From positions 1 through 64,000 of the forward strand of contig JABIUV010000056.1 of assembly GCA_018700895.1 (NCBI GenBank): 64,000 bases of DNA, in the 5' to 3' direction. Shown here piece by piece: positions 17,307 through 26,174 of the stretch. The notes beneath the pieces were generated by a model. That model worked only from the letters and a program-made list of their open reading frames with translations, had not been told where the DNA came from and searched no databases. Source of the DNA: Bacteroidota bacterium. GTDB lineage: Bacteria > Bacteroidota > Bacteroidia > NS11-12g > UBA9320. Position 1 is the stretch's first letter. Every line of letters begins with the position of its first letter. Position numbers and translations under genes: made by a program.

Positions 17307-17453
17307 CGTGAAAGTCGGAATAAACACAATTTGCTTCTGGGGAAGGCATACTGTAGGAACACGTCTCTAAGGCAAGTCCCTTTATATCGAGGTTTTTCAG
17401 AACCAATTTCACCTACCAACCGTTAAACAACCAAGTATATTATTTTCGCACCT

Positions 17454-18458
17454 TTGGGACACACACAAACATCCGACCGCAAAAAGGACCACATCGAACT
17501 CGCTTTTGAGTCGGTGGTTGCCGATCAAGACGAACGCTTTTACTACGAGCCCCTTTTCAGCGGGCATCCACAAGGTGGCTTAACTCCTGTGCAATTTGCA
17601 GGCAAAGCAATGAAAGCACCCCTTTGGGTAAGCAGTATGACAGGCGGCACAAAGGAAGCTGGCATTATCAATAAAAATCTCGCCAAAGCCTGCGGACAAT
17701 TTGGACTAGGGATGGGATTAGGGAGTTGCCGTATCATTCTAAAAGACGATGAGTACTTGCCTGATTTTCAGCTCCGCAAAGAGATGGGCAACTATCCGCT
17801 GTATGCCAACTTAGGGGTAGCACAGTTAGAAGAACTTTTTGACGAAGGTCAAGAAAAACTGATAGGCGAACTGGTAAAACGTACCGAAGCCGACGGACTC
17901 ATCATTCACGTAAATCCACTCCAAGAGTGGCTGCAGCCTGAAGGTGATGTATTCAAGCAATCGCCATTAGAAATCATAAAAAGAACACTTGACTTAGATC
18001 TAAAAATCATCGTAAAAGAAGTAGGTCAGGGATTTGGGCCAGAGAGTTTAAAAGCATTGATGCAGTTGCCATTGGCAGCTATAGATTTTGGTGCACACGG
18101 CGGAACTAATTTCAGCAAACTAGAAATGCATCGCAGTGATACTATGCGTCACGAGGCTTATGATAAGGTAGCCTCTTGGGGACACAGTGCAGAGCAAATG
18201 GTCGGATTTTACAATTGTCTAAAGGAAGAACTAGGCGACCAAAATCAGAACGCAGACATACTCATAAGCGGTGGCGTACGCGACTTTATGGACGGATATT
18301 ATCATACCGAGCGAATCAATGCTAATGCTATTTACGGACAAGCATCTGCTTTCCTCAAACACGCACGAGGCAGCTATGCAGAGTTGGAGGAGTATGTGGA
18401 GTTGCAGGTAAAAGGACTTCAATTGGCACAAACATTTTTAACGCTTAAAGAAAAATAG
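17454..18458 (+). CDS. fni: isopentenyl-diphosphate delta-isomerase type 2
   Basis: FMN/NADPH-dependent isomerase interconverting IPP and DMAPP. The 334-aa TIM-barrel has the N-terminal signature DRKKDHIELA, LWVSSMTGGTKEAG, GMGLGSCR, the IIHVNPLQEWLQPEGD active-site block, KEVGQGFG and the C-terminal GGVRDFMDG FMN-binding segment. The type 2 family is distinct from the Nudix type 1 enzyme. No ATG or GTG exists before the conserved DRKKDH; the only usable start is TTG 17454. Candidate -7 boxes TATTTTCG (17441-17448) and CACCTTTG (17449-17456) are so close that the mRNA must be leaderless or begin inside the N-terminus. Confidence 0.95.
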   Translation: MGHTQTSDRKKDHIELAFESVVADQDERFYYEPLFSGHPQGGLTPVQFAGKAMKAPLWVSSMTGGTKEAGIINKNLAKACGQFGLGMGLGSCRIILKDDEYLPDFQLRKEMGNYPLYANLGVAQLEELFDEGQEKLIGELVKRTEADGLIIHVNPLQEWLQPEGDVFKQSPLEIIKRTLDLDLKIIVKEVGQGFGPESLKALMQLPLAAIDFGAHGGTNFSKLEMHRSDTMRHEAYDKVASWGHSAEQMVGFYNCLKEELGDQNQNADILISGGVRDFMDGYYHTERINANAIYGQASAFLKHARGSYAELEEYVELQVKGLQLAQTFLTLKEK

Positions 18459-18646
18459 ATATAAGATGTAGGACGTAAGATTTAAGATGATTTTTACTTT
18501 TGTAAACAGTTATAAATCGTAAATCATACATCCTAAATCCGCGAAGCAAAAGAACCATTATAGGAATTAAGACATAAGATTTAATACGATGTATCTTGCA
18601 GTAAGTCATAAATCGTATATCTTACATCCTAATTCCGCGAAGCAAT
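18459..18646. repeat. tandem imperfect palindromic elements before mvaA
   Basis: Two related units (about 18460-18550 and 18563-18646) fill the gap between fni and mvaA. Each has left and right arms that are imperfect inverted repeats, with GATTTA and TAAATC cores, and each ends with CATCCTAAWTCCGCGAAGCAA. The second unit's end abuts the mvaA ATG (18647). They resemble REP- or MITE-like elements; no transposase is present. Confidence 0.7.
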
Positions 18647-19966
18647 ATGATAAAAGGATTCAGCAAACTAACCAAAGCCGCCAAAATAGAATGGCTCATA
18701 GCAAACTACTTCAATGGAGAAGGAGCAGCACGCGAAACACTCGAAAACTACTGGCACTCAGATGCTAAGTTGCAGAAACTTCACGATGAGTTTATAGAAA
18801 ACACGATTACTAATTTCTATATGCCGATGGGCGTAGCCCCAAATTTCCTGATCAATGGGAAAGAGTATGCCGTACCTATGGTGACAGAGGAAAGTTCTGT
18901 AGTAGCGGCAGCGGCCAAATCTGCCAGTTTTTGGGCGAGTAAAGGCGGTTTTAAAGCTACGGTAAAAAGTACCACCAAAGTTGGTCACGTTCACTTTATG
19001 TGGAAGGGTGAAGAGAAACAAGCTCTTGCTGATTTTGTGCAGAGCATCAACGACAAGTTCTACACCGAAACCGAAGGAATTACCAAAAACATGCGAAAGC
19101 GTGGCGGTGGTATCCTCAGCATAGACCTCGTAGATAAATGTGAAGATGTGCCCCACTACTATCAGCTGCACGCAGAGTTCGAAACGTGCGATAGTATGGG
19201 TGCCAATTTCATCAATTCATGTTTAGAAAAATTTGCAGATGTACTCAAGGCAGAAATTGCAAATTCGGCACTCAACCCAAATGAGGTAGAAGTCGTGATG
19301 TGCATCTTGAGCAACTACACGCCCGACTGTTTGGTACGCGTAGAGGTAAGTTGCCCCATAGAACAAATGGTGGAAGGTACAGATATGTCGCCACAGGCAT
19401 TTGCAGAGCGATTTACTACAGCAGTACGTATAGCCGAAACGCAGCCATACCGAGCCGTAACCCATAACAAAGGGATAATGAACGGTATCGATTCTGTAAT
19501 ACTAGCCACGGGAAATGATTTTAGAGCTATAGAAGCAGGAGCACATGCGTATGCGAGTAAGGACGGACAGTACACCAGTCTTACCCACGCAGATATGAGC
19601 GACGGACAGTTTAAATTTTGGATAGAAGTACCACTCGCACTAGGTACAGTAGGCGGTATCACGGGCTTGCACCCTATGGTAAAGTTTGCTCACCAGCTCA
19701 TGGGCAACCCCAATGCGGCAGAACTCATGATGATAAGTGCAGCAGTAGGCTTAGCACAAAACTTCTCTGCATTACGTAGTCTTACCACCACGGGAATACA
19801 ACAAGGCCATATGAAAATGCACCTGCTCAATATCCTAAATCAACTAGAAGCAACGGAGGAGGAAAAGAAAACTATTGTACAACACTTCATCAAAAACACA
19901 CCACACCACGCTGAGGTAGTAGAAGCCTTTAAGAAAGTGCGAGGCGGGGAGGTGCTGGGAGGTTAA
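18647..19966 (+). CDS. mvaA: class II hydroxymethylglutaryl-CoA reductase
   Basis: Reduces HMG-CoA to mevalonate, the committed step of the pathway. The 439-aa protein has the class II (bacterial) signature, starting KGFSKLTKAAKIEWL, then PMGVAPNFLINGKEYAVPMV, EESSVVAAA with the catalytic Glu, and GTVGGITGLHPM. Class II enzymes can use NADH or NADPH and often run degradatively, but the pathway genes nearby make a biosynthetic role here likely. The start is ATG 18647. It follows fni in the same direction and precedes two lipoproteins and the GYDIA kinase. Confidence 0.95.
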   Translation: MIKGFSKLTKAAKIEWLIANYFNGEGAARETLENYWHSDAKLQKLHDEFIENTITNFYMPMGVAPNFLINGKEYAVPMVTEESSVVAAAAKSASFWASKGGFKATVKSTTKVGHVHFMWKGEEKQALADFVQSINDKFYTETEGITKNMRKRGGGILSIDLVDKCEDVPHYYQLHAEFETCDSMGANFINSCLEKFADVLKAEIANSALNPNEVEVVMCILSNYTPDCLVRVEVSCPIEQMVEGTDMSPQAFAERFTTAVRIAETQPYRAVTHNKGIMNGIDSVILATGNDFRAIEAGAHAYASKDGQYTSLTHADMSDGQFKFWIEVPLALGTVGGITGLHPMVKFAHQLMGNPNAAELMMISAAVGLAQNFSALRSLTTTGIQQGHMKMHLLNILNQLEATEEEKKTIVQHFIKNTPHHAEVVEAFKKVRGGEVLGG

Positions 19967-20060
19967 GATTAAGTCAATATTTAAGTTTTAATAACAAGTC
20001 TACTTAAGCATCAAGTCTATTATTTGCATTGGCAGATTCTCTTTGTTTTGGGAGTTTAAA

Positions 20061-20087
20061 ATCTGTGATAATCAGTTAAATCCGTGT
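20061..20087 (-). repeat. interspersed repeat copy B (inverted)
   Basis: The reverse complement is a 27-bp match, with 5 mismatches, to 5572-5598 (shares ACACGGATT and CTGATTATC). It lies in the 210-bp gap after mvaA and is followed by a TCCCGA/TCGGGA hairpin (about 20088-20106) and ATCTGCGTGCTAA at 20111-20123. Confidence 0.55.
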
Positions 20088-20110
20088 TCCCGACAAACTC
20101 GGGACAGGCT

Positions 20111-20123
20111 ATCTGCGTGCTAA
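20111..20123 (+). repeat. 13-bp repeat, left arm of inverted pair
   Basis: ATCTGCGTGCTAA here is an exact inverted match to 22413-22425. The pair flanks the two lipoproteins and the GYDIA kinase (20177-22298). Confidence 0.55.
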
Positions 20124-20176
20124 TTTTTCTCTTACAGTTATCATTCTTCATTTTATTTCTGCATATTTGAAAGGAT

Positions 20177-20758
20177 GTGAAACGAAACATACTTTTACTA
20201 TTTGGATTGATAGGTCTAGTGCTTCTAGAATGGGGGTGTGTCCCTTCGTGTGACGATGCTGATGAATATGATGTTAAACTAAATGAGATACTTTCTAGTG
20301 CTGGTTACATTGATAGTATCGAAGGTGGATTTGTTACAGCTGGCTTAAGAGATACGATATTGTCTAGGCAGTTTAGAATATCTATAGGGTTTAAATCTGT
20401 TTTGGCTCGCCTATATCAAGGCAGTTCTATGCTTTATGCAAATGATTGTGGTGCTGGACCTGTTTATAGAACTTACATTGATTCCGTTAAAATTTTTGAA
20501 GTTCTTGAAGAACAGTTGGTAGATGTTAGTTCTTCATTTGGTTTTGAAAACAAAAACAATGAAAAAGTAGAATGGAGTGAGACAACTCTCTTCATCTCTG
20601 AAATAAATGAAGCGATGGAATTTGGTCTTAATTATGGGCAGTTGTGCCTGTCATTACCCGTCTCAATGGCTGCAAGTAGACAATACTGCATAAAGATTTT
20701 CGACACAGAAGGCAATATCTTCGAAAGTACCACAGACCCCATCATTATCACACCCTAA
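20177..20758 (+). CDS. lipoprotein, paralogous signal region
   Basis: A 193-aa lipoprotein: the signal peptide NILLLFGLIGLVLLEWGC places Cys21 as the lipobox Cys, and a second motif CVPSC follows. The mature part is acidic with Cys at NDCGAG, LCLSL and QYCIKI. Function unknown. The start is GTG 20177, with an AAAGGA motif just upstream. The first 39 bases are almost identical to those of the next gene, while the mature domains differ, which suggests gene conversion or duplication of the leader. Both proteins end in a ...IITP / ...IIP strand. Confidence 0.75.
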   Translation: MKRNILLLFGLIGLVLLEWGCVPSCDDADEYDVKLNEILSSAGYIDSIEGGFVTAGLRDTILSRQFRISIGFKSVLARLYQGSSMLYANDCGAGPVYRTYIDSVKIFEVLEEQLVDVSSSFGFENKNNEKVEWSETTLFISEINEAMEFGLNYGQLCLSLPVSMAASRQYCIKIFDTEGNIFESTTDPIIITP

Positions 20759-20787
20759 TTAACCATTTAACAAATCAACGAATCTAA

Positions 20788-21318
20788 ATGAAACGAAACA
20801 TACTTTTACTTTTTGGATTGATAGGACTTGTGGCCTTAGAATATGGATGCAAGGAAGAACCTATATCCTGCGGAGGCTCTAGCGAGATGCGGGTTACGGG
20901 CATTCAGGAGTTACAATACTTTTCACTAGACTCCAATAATCAGCTTTCCGCCTTGGACCAAGATGAGGCTCCCTATGATAAAATAGTATACCGCGTGGTG
21001 ATGGACTGGGAAAGAATTGCAAGCATACACTACAACAACTACGCTGCATACGCATCCATAGCACCCTACACCTATTGGAAACCGAAAGAAATCATCATTT
21101 TAGATAACGAAGTAGATGTAACAGACCAGTTTAGTATACTCGGATATTCACGTATATCAGATTTTATTGACGACAGCCCATTTCAAGGTGGTCAGTACTT
21201 ACACTTTACGATGCTCCAAGCTCCAGAAGATTCTGCTGAAAAGACCTATAAGTTCACCATCGTAGAAAGTGACACGACCTATAGTATTCTGAGTAAACCT
21301 CTAAGCATAATACCATAA
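20788..21318 (+). CDS. lipoprotein, paralogue of the preceding gene
   Basis: A 176-aa lipoprotein: MKRNILLLFGLIGLVALEYGC with Cys21 as the lipobox Cys. The mature domain is different in sequence from the upstream protein but shares the near-identical signal region and a similar C-terminal SKPLSIIP strand. It is rich in aromatic residues and Tyr/Asn (around NNYAAYASIAPYTY). Function unknown. It lies 29 nt after the previous gene and 47 nt before the GYDIA kinase, so all three may be co-transcribed. Confidence 0.75.
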   Translation: MKRNILLLFGLIGLVALEYGCKEEPISCGGSSEMRVTGIQELQYFSLDSNNQLSALDQDEAPYDKIVYRVVMDWERIASIHYNNYAAYASIAPYTYWKPKEIIILDNEVDVTDQFSILGYSRISDFIDDSPFQGGQYLHFTMLQAPEDSAEKTYKFTIVESDTTYSILSKPLSIIP

Positions 21319-21353
21319 TGCGAATTAACTATTCAACTATTTAACCAATCAAC

Positions 21354-21361
21354 TAAGTTTG
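21354..21361 (+). promoter_or_regulatory. -7 box of GYDIA kinase
   Basis: TAAGTTTG matches TAnnTTTG and ends only 4 nt before GTG 21366, which strongly predicts a leaderless transcript. Confidence 0.55.
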
Positions 21362-21365
21362 CGGG

Positions 21366-22298
21366 GTGCAATCCTTCTTTTCACACGGCAAATTATTAAT
21401 CACTGGCGAATATGTGGTACTAGATGGAGCATTATCTCTTGCTATTCCTACCAAGTACGGTCAGCGTATGGAGGTGGAATTTCGCGAAAGCGATAGCGAT
21501 AACACACTCACGTGGTACAGTATAGATAGTGACGGCGAGACGTGGTACCGCGAGGAATTTCTAATAAAAGAATCAGGAACTGAGCTACCTCGAAGTGTTG
21601 GGCTACACCCTACGGAGCTTTGCAATATCAATACAGTAAGCGATGCCTTGGTCAATATACTGAATAAAGCTTGTGAGGGCAATCCGTGGTTCTTGGAGGG
21701 TGGTAGTTACACCGTGCGTACCTACTTAGACTTTCCCAATAACTGGGGGCTAGGCAGCAGCAGTACACTCATTTGCAATATCGCCAAGTGGGCACAAGTA
21801 GATGCTTTTGAGCTCTCCGAAGCGAGCTTTGGTGGTAGTGGATACGATATTGCTGTGGGTATGATGGGTGGTGATATTCTGTACCGAAGTTCGGAGATGT
21901 GGGAAGGATATGTGTATCAGCCCGCGTTTAGAAATCAATTATATTTCGTGCATCTTAATCAAAAGCAAAATAGTAGAGAAGGAATAGCAACCTATCGAAG
22001 CAAGCCTAAGGATAATAAGGCAATAGCACGTATATCTGAACTTACAGAGGAACTCATCCAATGTAATGATTTTGGTGTTTTTCAACGGCTAGTTAGTGAG
22101 CACGAAACTATTATCGCTTCTATGATTGATATGCCCACTGTGAAAGAAAAGCATTTCCCAGATTATCCATTTGCTATCAAGAGCCTAGGTGCGTGGGGCG
22201 GAGATTTTATACTCGCTTGTGGTGACGAATCTACACCGCAATATTTTAAAGACAAGGGGTTTAAAACCGTGCTGTCTTACAATGATTTGATAAAGTAA
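21366..22298 (+). CDS. GYDIA-family GHMP kinase, probable phosphomevalonate kinase
   Basis: A 310-aa GHMP kinase. Motif 1 is FFSHGKLLITGEYVVLDGA (residues 4-22), motif 2 is NNWGLGSSSTLI, and motif 3 is LGAWGGDFILACG. The family name comes from the GSGYDIAVGM block, which is present. Mevalonate kinase and diphosphomevalonate decarboxylase are accounted for elsewhere in the window, and no classical phosphomevalonate kinase is visible, so this gene is a good candidate for that step. That assignment is inference from context. The start is GTG 21366 with a -7 box 4 nt upstream. It lies downstream of fni, mvaA and two lipoproteins. Confidence 0.85.
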   Translation: MQSFFSHGKLLITGEYVVLDGALSLAIPTKYGQRMEVEFRESDSDNTLTWYSIDSDGETWYREEFLIKESGTELPRSVGLHPTELCNINTVSDALVNILNKACEGNPWFLEGGSYTVRTYLDFPNNWGLGSSSTLICNIAKWAQVDAFELSEASFGGSGYDIAVGMMGGDILYRSSEMWEGYVYQPAFRNQLYFVHLNQKQNSREGIATYRSKPKDNKAIARISELTEELIQCNDFGVFQRLVSEHETIIASMIDMPTVKEKHFPDYPFAIKSLGAWGGDFILACGDESTPQYFKDKGFKTVLSYNDLIK

Positions 22299-22412
22299 CT
22301 ACACGTTTTGCTTTGCTAAATTTCAAATCAGATTTACGATTTTATTCAGTCAGATCGGCTAACTATTCTAACACAAGTAAAGTCCCGATACTTAGGGAAA
22401 ATTGAGTACACC

Positions 22413-22453
22413 TTAGCACGCAGATTAGGCAGATTTGGCTGATTTACGTGGAT
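22413..22453. repeat. interspersed repeat copy C and inverted 13-mer
   Basis: TTAGCACGCAGAT (22413-22425) is the exact reverse complement of 20111-20123. It is followed by a 22-bp stretch (22432-22453) matching 5577-5598 with 4 mismatches. It lies in the 212-bp gap between the convergent GYDIA and alaS genes. Confidence 0.55.
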
Positions 22454-22510
22454 CTATTTTTCAAGAGAACTATCGTGCTAATTTACATTCACAAAGACGC
22501 ATTCACGTTT

Positions 22511-25132
22511 TTAAGCTGACACAAATGCCTCTGCGAGTTCTTTTACCTTAGGCAATCCGCTTACGTCCGATCCTCCAGCTTGTGCAAAGAATGGCTGACC
22601 TCCGCCGCCACCTCTTACTTCTTTAGCCCATTCGCGTATGAGTTGCCCAGCATTCCACCCTTTTTCTTTTACCAGCGAGTCGCTTATCATTATGCTGATG
22701 CTTGGTTTCCCATCTATGTCGGCTAGCAACACGCAGAACAAGTTATCCAACTCTTCTTTGAACTGAAAACACAAATCCTTGGCTTGTGCTGCATTACTTA
22801 CCTTGATAATAGAAACGATAGAATTCACCCCTTTTACTTCGTTAACGCTTGCTTTGAGCGATTCTTTAAGCGTAGCTAATTGCTCCTGCTCAAATGTCTC
22901 CAGTTTTGCCGCGGTTTCGGCATTTTCTTTTTGCAACGCTTGCAATGCTTTGAGTATGTCTTGCGGATTTCCGAGCTCCGCTCCTATCTGCTCCAGCAGA
23001 CTCATTTTATCTTTCACATAGGCATCCGCCTTAGCTCCAGTGATGGCCTCTATGCGTCGTACTCCTGCAGCTACTGCTCCTTCGTGTACTATTTTTATAC
23101 TTCCTATTTGTGCTGTATTACTTACATGTGTTCCACCGCACAATTCTACCGAAAAGTCCTTGTCGAACGTGATAACACGCACAGTATCACCGTATTTCTC
23201 GCCAAATAGAGCCATTGCTCCTTTGCTTACCGCCTCATCAAATGGCACATTTCTCGCTTCGTCCAGGGCTATCGCTTCGCGTATTTTCGCGTTAACACGA
23301 GCTTCTATTTCTTCTAACTCAGCACGTTCCACTTTCTGAAAATGAGAAAAATCAAATCGGAGGTGTTTCTCATTTACCAACGAGCCTTTTTGAGCTACAT
23401 GGTCGCCCAATACTTCTCTGAGTGCCGCTTGCAATAGGTGCGTAGCACTGTGATTTAAGGTAGTAGCAGTTCGCTTATCTAGGTTCACCCTCGCGTGAAA
23501 CACCTGCTCCAAATCACTCGGCAGTTTATCAGCCAAATGAACGATGAGTTGATTCTCTTTTACCGTATCGGTAATGCCAATTTTTTCATCATTATTTTTC
23601 CCAATCAGTACTCCCTTATCTCCTACTTGTCCGCCACTTTCGGCATAAAATGGGGTAATATTAAAAACAAGGTGATATTGCTTTTTACCCTTAGCTTCTA
23701 CTTCTCGGTAGCGTGTGATTTTTATATCTGTTTCGGTGTAGTCGTAACCTACAAATTCTTCTCGCTCATCCTCTGTCACTACCACCCAGTCACCCGACTC
23801 TTTTTTGGCATCGGCTCTACTGCGGTCTTTCTGTTTTTGCAGTTCAGCCTTGAAACCATCGAAGTCTACTTCTAGCCTTTTTTCTCTGGCTAATAATTGG
23901 GTCAAATCTATCGGGAAACCAAAAGTGTCATACAGTTCAAAGGCATCTTTCCCTGAAATATTTTGTGTTCCATTTTTAGAAAAATCATCAAACAATTTCA
24001 GTCCTTTATTCAATGTTCGCAAGAACGACTTCTCCTCTTGCTCCACCACTTTCTTTACAAAATCACCCTGTTGCTCTAACCCTGTAAATACATCCTTGAA
24101 CTTAGCTACAAAGCCCGGCACTAGTTGCGTTAAGAATGGCTGCTCTAAGCCCAAGAAACTATATCCATACCTTACTGCTCTACGCAAGATGCGTCGTATC
24201 ACATATCCTGCTCCTCCATTGTCAGGCAATTGGCCATCTGCTATTGCAAAGCATACCGCCCTAAGGTGATCGGCAATTACTCTGAATGCTATGTCTGTTT
24301 GTTCATCAGCACCATATTTCTTACCACTAATGTTTTCCAATTCGTGAATGGAATCCATAAATAAATCGGAGTCATAGTTGGACTGCATACCGTTTAGTGC
24401 ACGTACCAATCGCTCAAAACCCATACCTGTATCTACGTGCTGATTAGGAAGCGGATGTAAGCCGCCGTCAGCTTTGCGATTATACATCATAAACACCAGG
24501 TTCCATATCTCTATCACCTGCTCGTGGTCAGCATTTACAAGGCTTGCACCGTCTACTTTGGCTCGCTCCTCGTCGGTTCTCAAATCCACGTGAATCTCCG
24601 AGCAAGGGCCACACGGCCCTACGTCTCCCATCTCCCAAAAATTATCTTTCTTATTTCCAAGGATGATTCGGTCTTCTGACACGTGATTAAGCCACAACTC
24701 CTTAGCCTCGGTATCCAAGCCCAGATTATCGGATTTATCTCCCTCAAATACAGACACGTAAAGTCTATCCTTGTCTAACCTATACACCTCCGTAAGCAGT
24801 TCCCACGCCCAGTTGATGGCTTCTTTTTTGAAATAATCACCAAACGACCAATTGCCGAGCATCTCAAACATAGTGTGATGATAGGTGTCCACTCCCACTT
24901 CTTCCAAGTCATTGTGCTTTCCGCTTACACGGAGACACTTCTGAGTATCCACCACACGAGTAGCTTTAGATTCTTTGTTTCCCAAAAACACATCTTTGAA
25001 CTGATTCATCCCTGCGTTGGTAAACATGAGCGTAGGGTCATCCTTTACCACAATGGGAGCAGAATCTACTATTTTATGTCCTTTATTTTGGAAAAAATCT
25101 AAAAACTGTTGTCTTATCTCTGCTGCAGTCAT
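22511..25132 (-). CDS. alaS: alanyl-tRNA synthetase
   Basis: Charges tRNAAla. At 873 aa it is the usual length. The class II core starts with TAAEIRQQFLDFF, contains HNDLEEVGVDTYHHTMFEMLGNW and the YVIRRILRRAVRYG block. The editing domain carries the HxxxH motif (HSATHLLQ) and CGGTHV. The C-Ala/DHHA1 domain ends in GGGGGQPFFAQAGG. The start is ATG 25132. It is divergent from the M23 peptidase gene; the 74-bp gap holds the promoters for both. Confidence 0.97.
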   Translation of the reverse strand: MTAAEIRQQFLDFFQNKGHKIVDSAPIVVKDDPTLMFTNAGMNQFKDVFLGNKESKATRVVDTQKCLRVSGKHNDLEEVGVDTYHHTMFEMLGNWSFGDYFKKEAINWAWELLTEVYRLDKDRLYVSVFEGDKSDNLGLDTEAKELWLNHVSEDRIILGNKKDNFWEMGDVGPCGPCSEIHVDLRTDEERAKVDGASLVNADHEQVIEIWNLVFMMYNRKADGGLHPLPNQHVDTGMGFERLVRALNGMQSNYDSDLFMDSIHELENISGKKYGADEQTDIAFRVIADHLRAVCFAIADGQLPDNGGAGYVIRRILRRAVRYGYSFLGLEQPFLTQLVPGFVAKFKDVFTGLEQQGDFVKKVVEQEEKSFLRTLNKGLKLFDDFSKNGTQNISGKDAFELYDTFGFPIDLTQLLAREKRLEVDFDGFKAELQKQKDRSRADAKKESGDWVVVTEDEREEFVGYDYTETDIKITRYREVEAKGKKQYHLVFNITPFYAESGGQVGDKGVLIGKNNDEKIGITDTVKENQLIVHLADKLPSDLEQVFHARVNLDKRTATTLNHSATHLLQAALREVLGDHVAQKGSLVNEKHLRFDFSHFQKVERAELEEIEARVNAKIREAIALDEARNVPFDEAVSKGAMALFGEKYGDTVRVITFDKDFSVELCGGTHVSNTAQIGSIKIVHEGAVAAGVRRIEAITGAKADAYVKDKMSLLEQIGAELGNPQDILKALQALQKENAETAAKLETFEQEQLATLKESLKASVNEVKGVNSIVSIIKVSNAAQAKDLCFQFKEELDNLFCVLLADIDGKPSISIMISDSLVKEKGWNAGQLIREWAKEVRGGGGGQPFFAQAGGSDVSGLPKVKELAEAFVSA

Positions 25133-25163
25133 TGTTTCGTCTATTTGCTATTTATATCTGTTG

Positions 25164-25181
25164 CAAATTAATTTATATTCG
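25164..25181. promoter_or_regulatory. divergent -7 boxes, alaS / M23 peptidase
   Basis: TATATTCG (25174-25181, plus) lies 25 nt before ATG 25207. TTAATTTG on the minus strand (25164-25171) lies 31 nt before alaS. Both are imperfect TAnnTTTG-type boxes. Confidence 0.4.
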
Positions 25182-25206
25182 CAACAAGATAAAGTGCGAA
25201 AATACA

Positions 25207-26169
25207 ATGAGTAAAGCGAAATTTAGATTTAATACTGAAACTCTTGAGTATGAAAAAGTATCTCAAAACCATTGGGGTATTATCGCTAAGATTATTGGCT
25301 TTTTATGCTTAGGAGGCATTATCGCAGCAGTGAGTTACGCCATAGCTCTGGAAGGCAATAACACGCAGGACTTAAAATATCAACTCTCCGAACAAGAAGT
25401 ACAAGTAGAATTGCTCAAAAACAAAGCTTTAGCAATGCAAGAGCAACTTGACGAGCTTGCCAAAATGGACGACGATGTGTATCGTGAAATCTTTGGTGCC
25501 GATCCGATCAGTGATGATTTGCGTAAAGCAGGTACGGGCGGAGTAGATAAGTATACCGCACTGGAGCAATTAAAAAACGGAAAAGATTTATCTGAACTTC
25601 ACTCTAAGCTAGATAATATGGGTGCACAATACAAAGTGCAAGAAGACTCGTATAACAAGCTCATCAAAATGGCTAAGAATAAGAGCAAGATGCTTGCTTC
25701 CATTCCTGCTATACAGCCTATTCCTAACAAAAACTTAAGACGTATTGCCTCAGGATTTGGATACCGATTAGACCCGATATACAAAACACGCAAAATGCAT
25801 AAGGGCCTTGATTTTTCTGCTCCTACAGGCACCAAGGTATACGCCACCGGTGATGCTGTGGTAAAAAGAGTAAAAAACAGAAGATGGGGTTACGGCAAGC
25901 ACATTGTATTAGATCACGGCTACGGATATGCTACGCTATATGGTCACCTCAGCAGAACAAATGTTCGTGTAGGACAAAAAGTAAAACGTGGTCAACTCAT
26001 AGGACTAGTAGGAAGTACTGGTAAATCTACAGGACCACACCTACACTATGAGGTACACAAAAACGGAAGTGCTGTGAATCCCGTTGGCTATTTCTACAAC
26101 GATTTGACAAGCGACCAGTACGAAGAAATCTTAAAACTATCGTCTAATCCAAATCAGTCGTTCGACTAA
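25207..26169 (+). CDS. membrane-anchored M23 peptidase
   Basis: A 320-aa cell-wall endopeptidase. The start is ATG 25207; the longer frame runs into the alaS promoter. A short cytoplasmic segment, one membrane helix (about residues 26-46) and a coiled-coil-like stretch (50-150) precede a LytM/M23 domain with the zinc ligands HKGLDFSAP and HLHYE (GPHLHYEVH), plus GYGYATLYGHLS. This is the typical architecture of Bacteroidota M23 endopeptidases that cleave peptidoglycan crosslinks. It starts a five-gene operon, ending 5 nt before a MerR-type regulator. Confidence 0.9.
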   Translation: MSKAKFRFNTETLEYEKVSQNHWGIIAKIIGFLCLGGIIAAVSYAIALEGNNTQDLKYQLSEQEVQVELLKNKALAMQEQLDELAKMDDDVYREIFGADPISDDLRKAGTGGVDKYTALEQLKNGKDLSELHSKLDNMGAQYKVQEDSYNKLIKMAKNKSKMLASIPAIQPIPNKNLRRIASGFGYRLDPIYKTRKMHKGLDFSAPTGTKVYATGDAVVKRVKNRRWGYGKHIVLDHGYGYATLYGHLSRTNVRVGQKVKRGQLIGLVGSTGKSTGPHLHYEVHKNGSAVNPVGYFYNDLTSDQYEEILKLSSNPNQSFD

Positions 26170-26174
26170 TCGCA

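Noticed and set aside
17287-17412. Long 5' extension of the small membrane gene next to fni
   Set aside because: It would read through a -7 box and the fni promoter region; the first helix starts right after ATG 17283.
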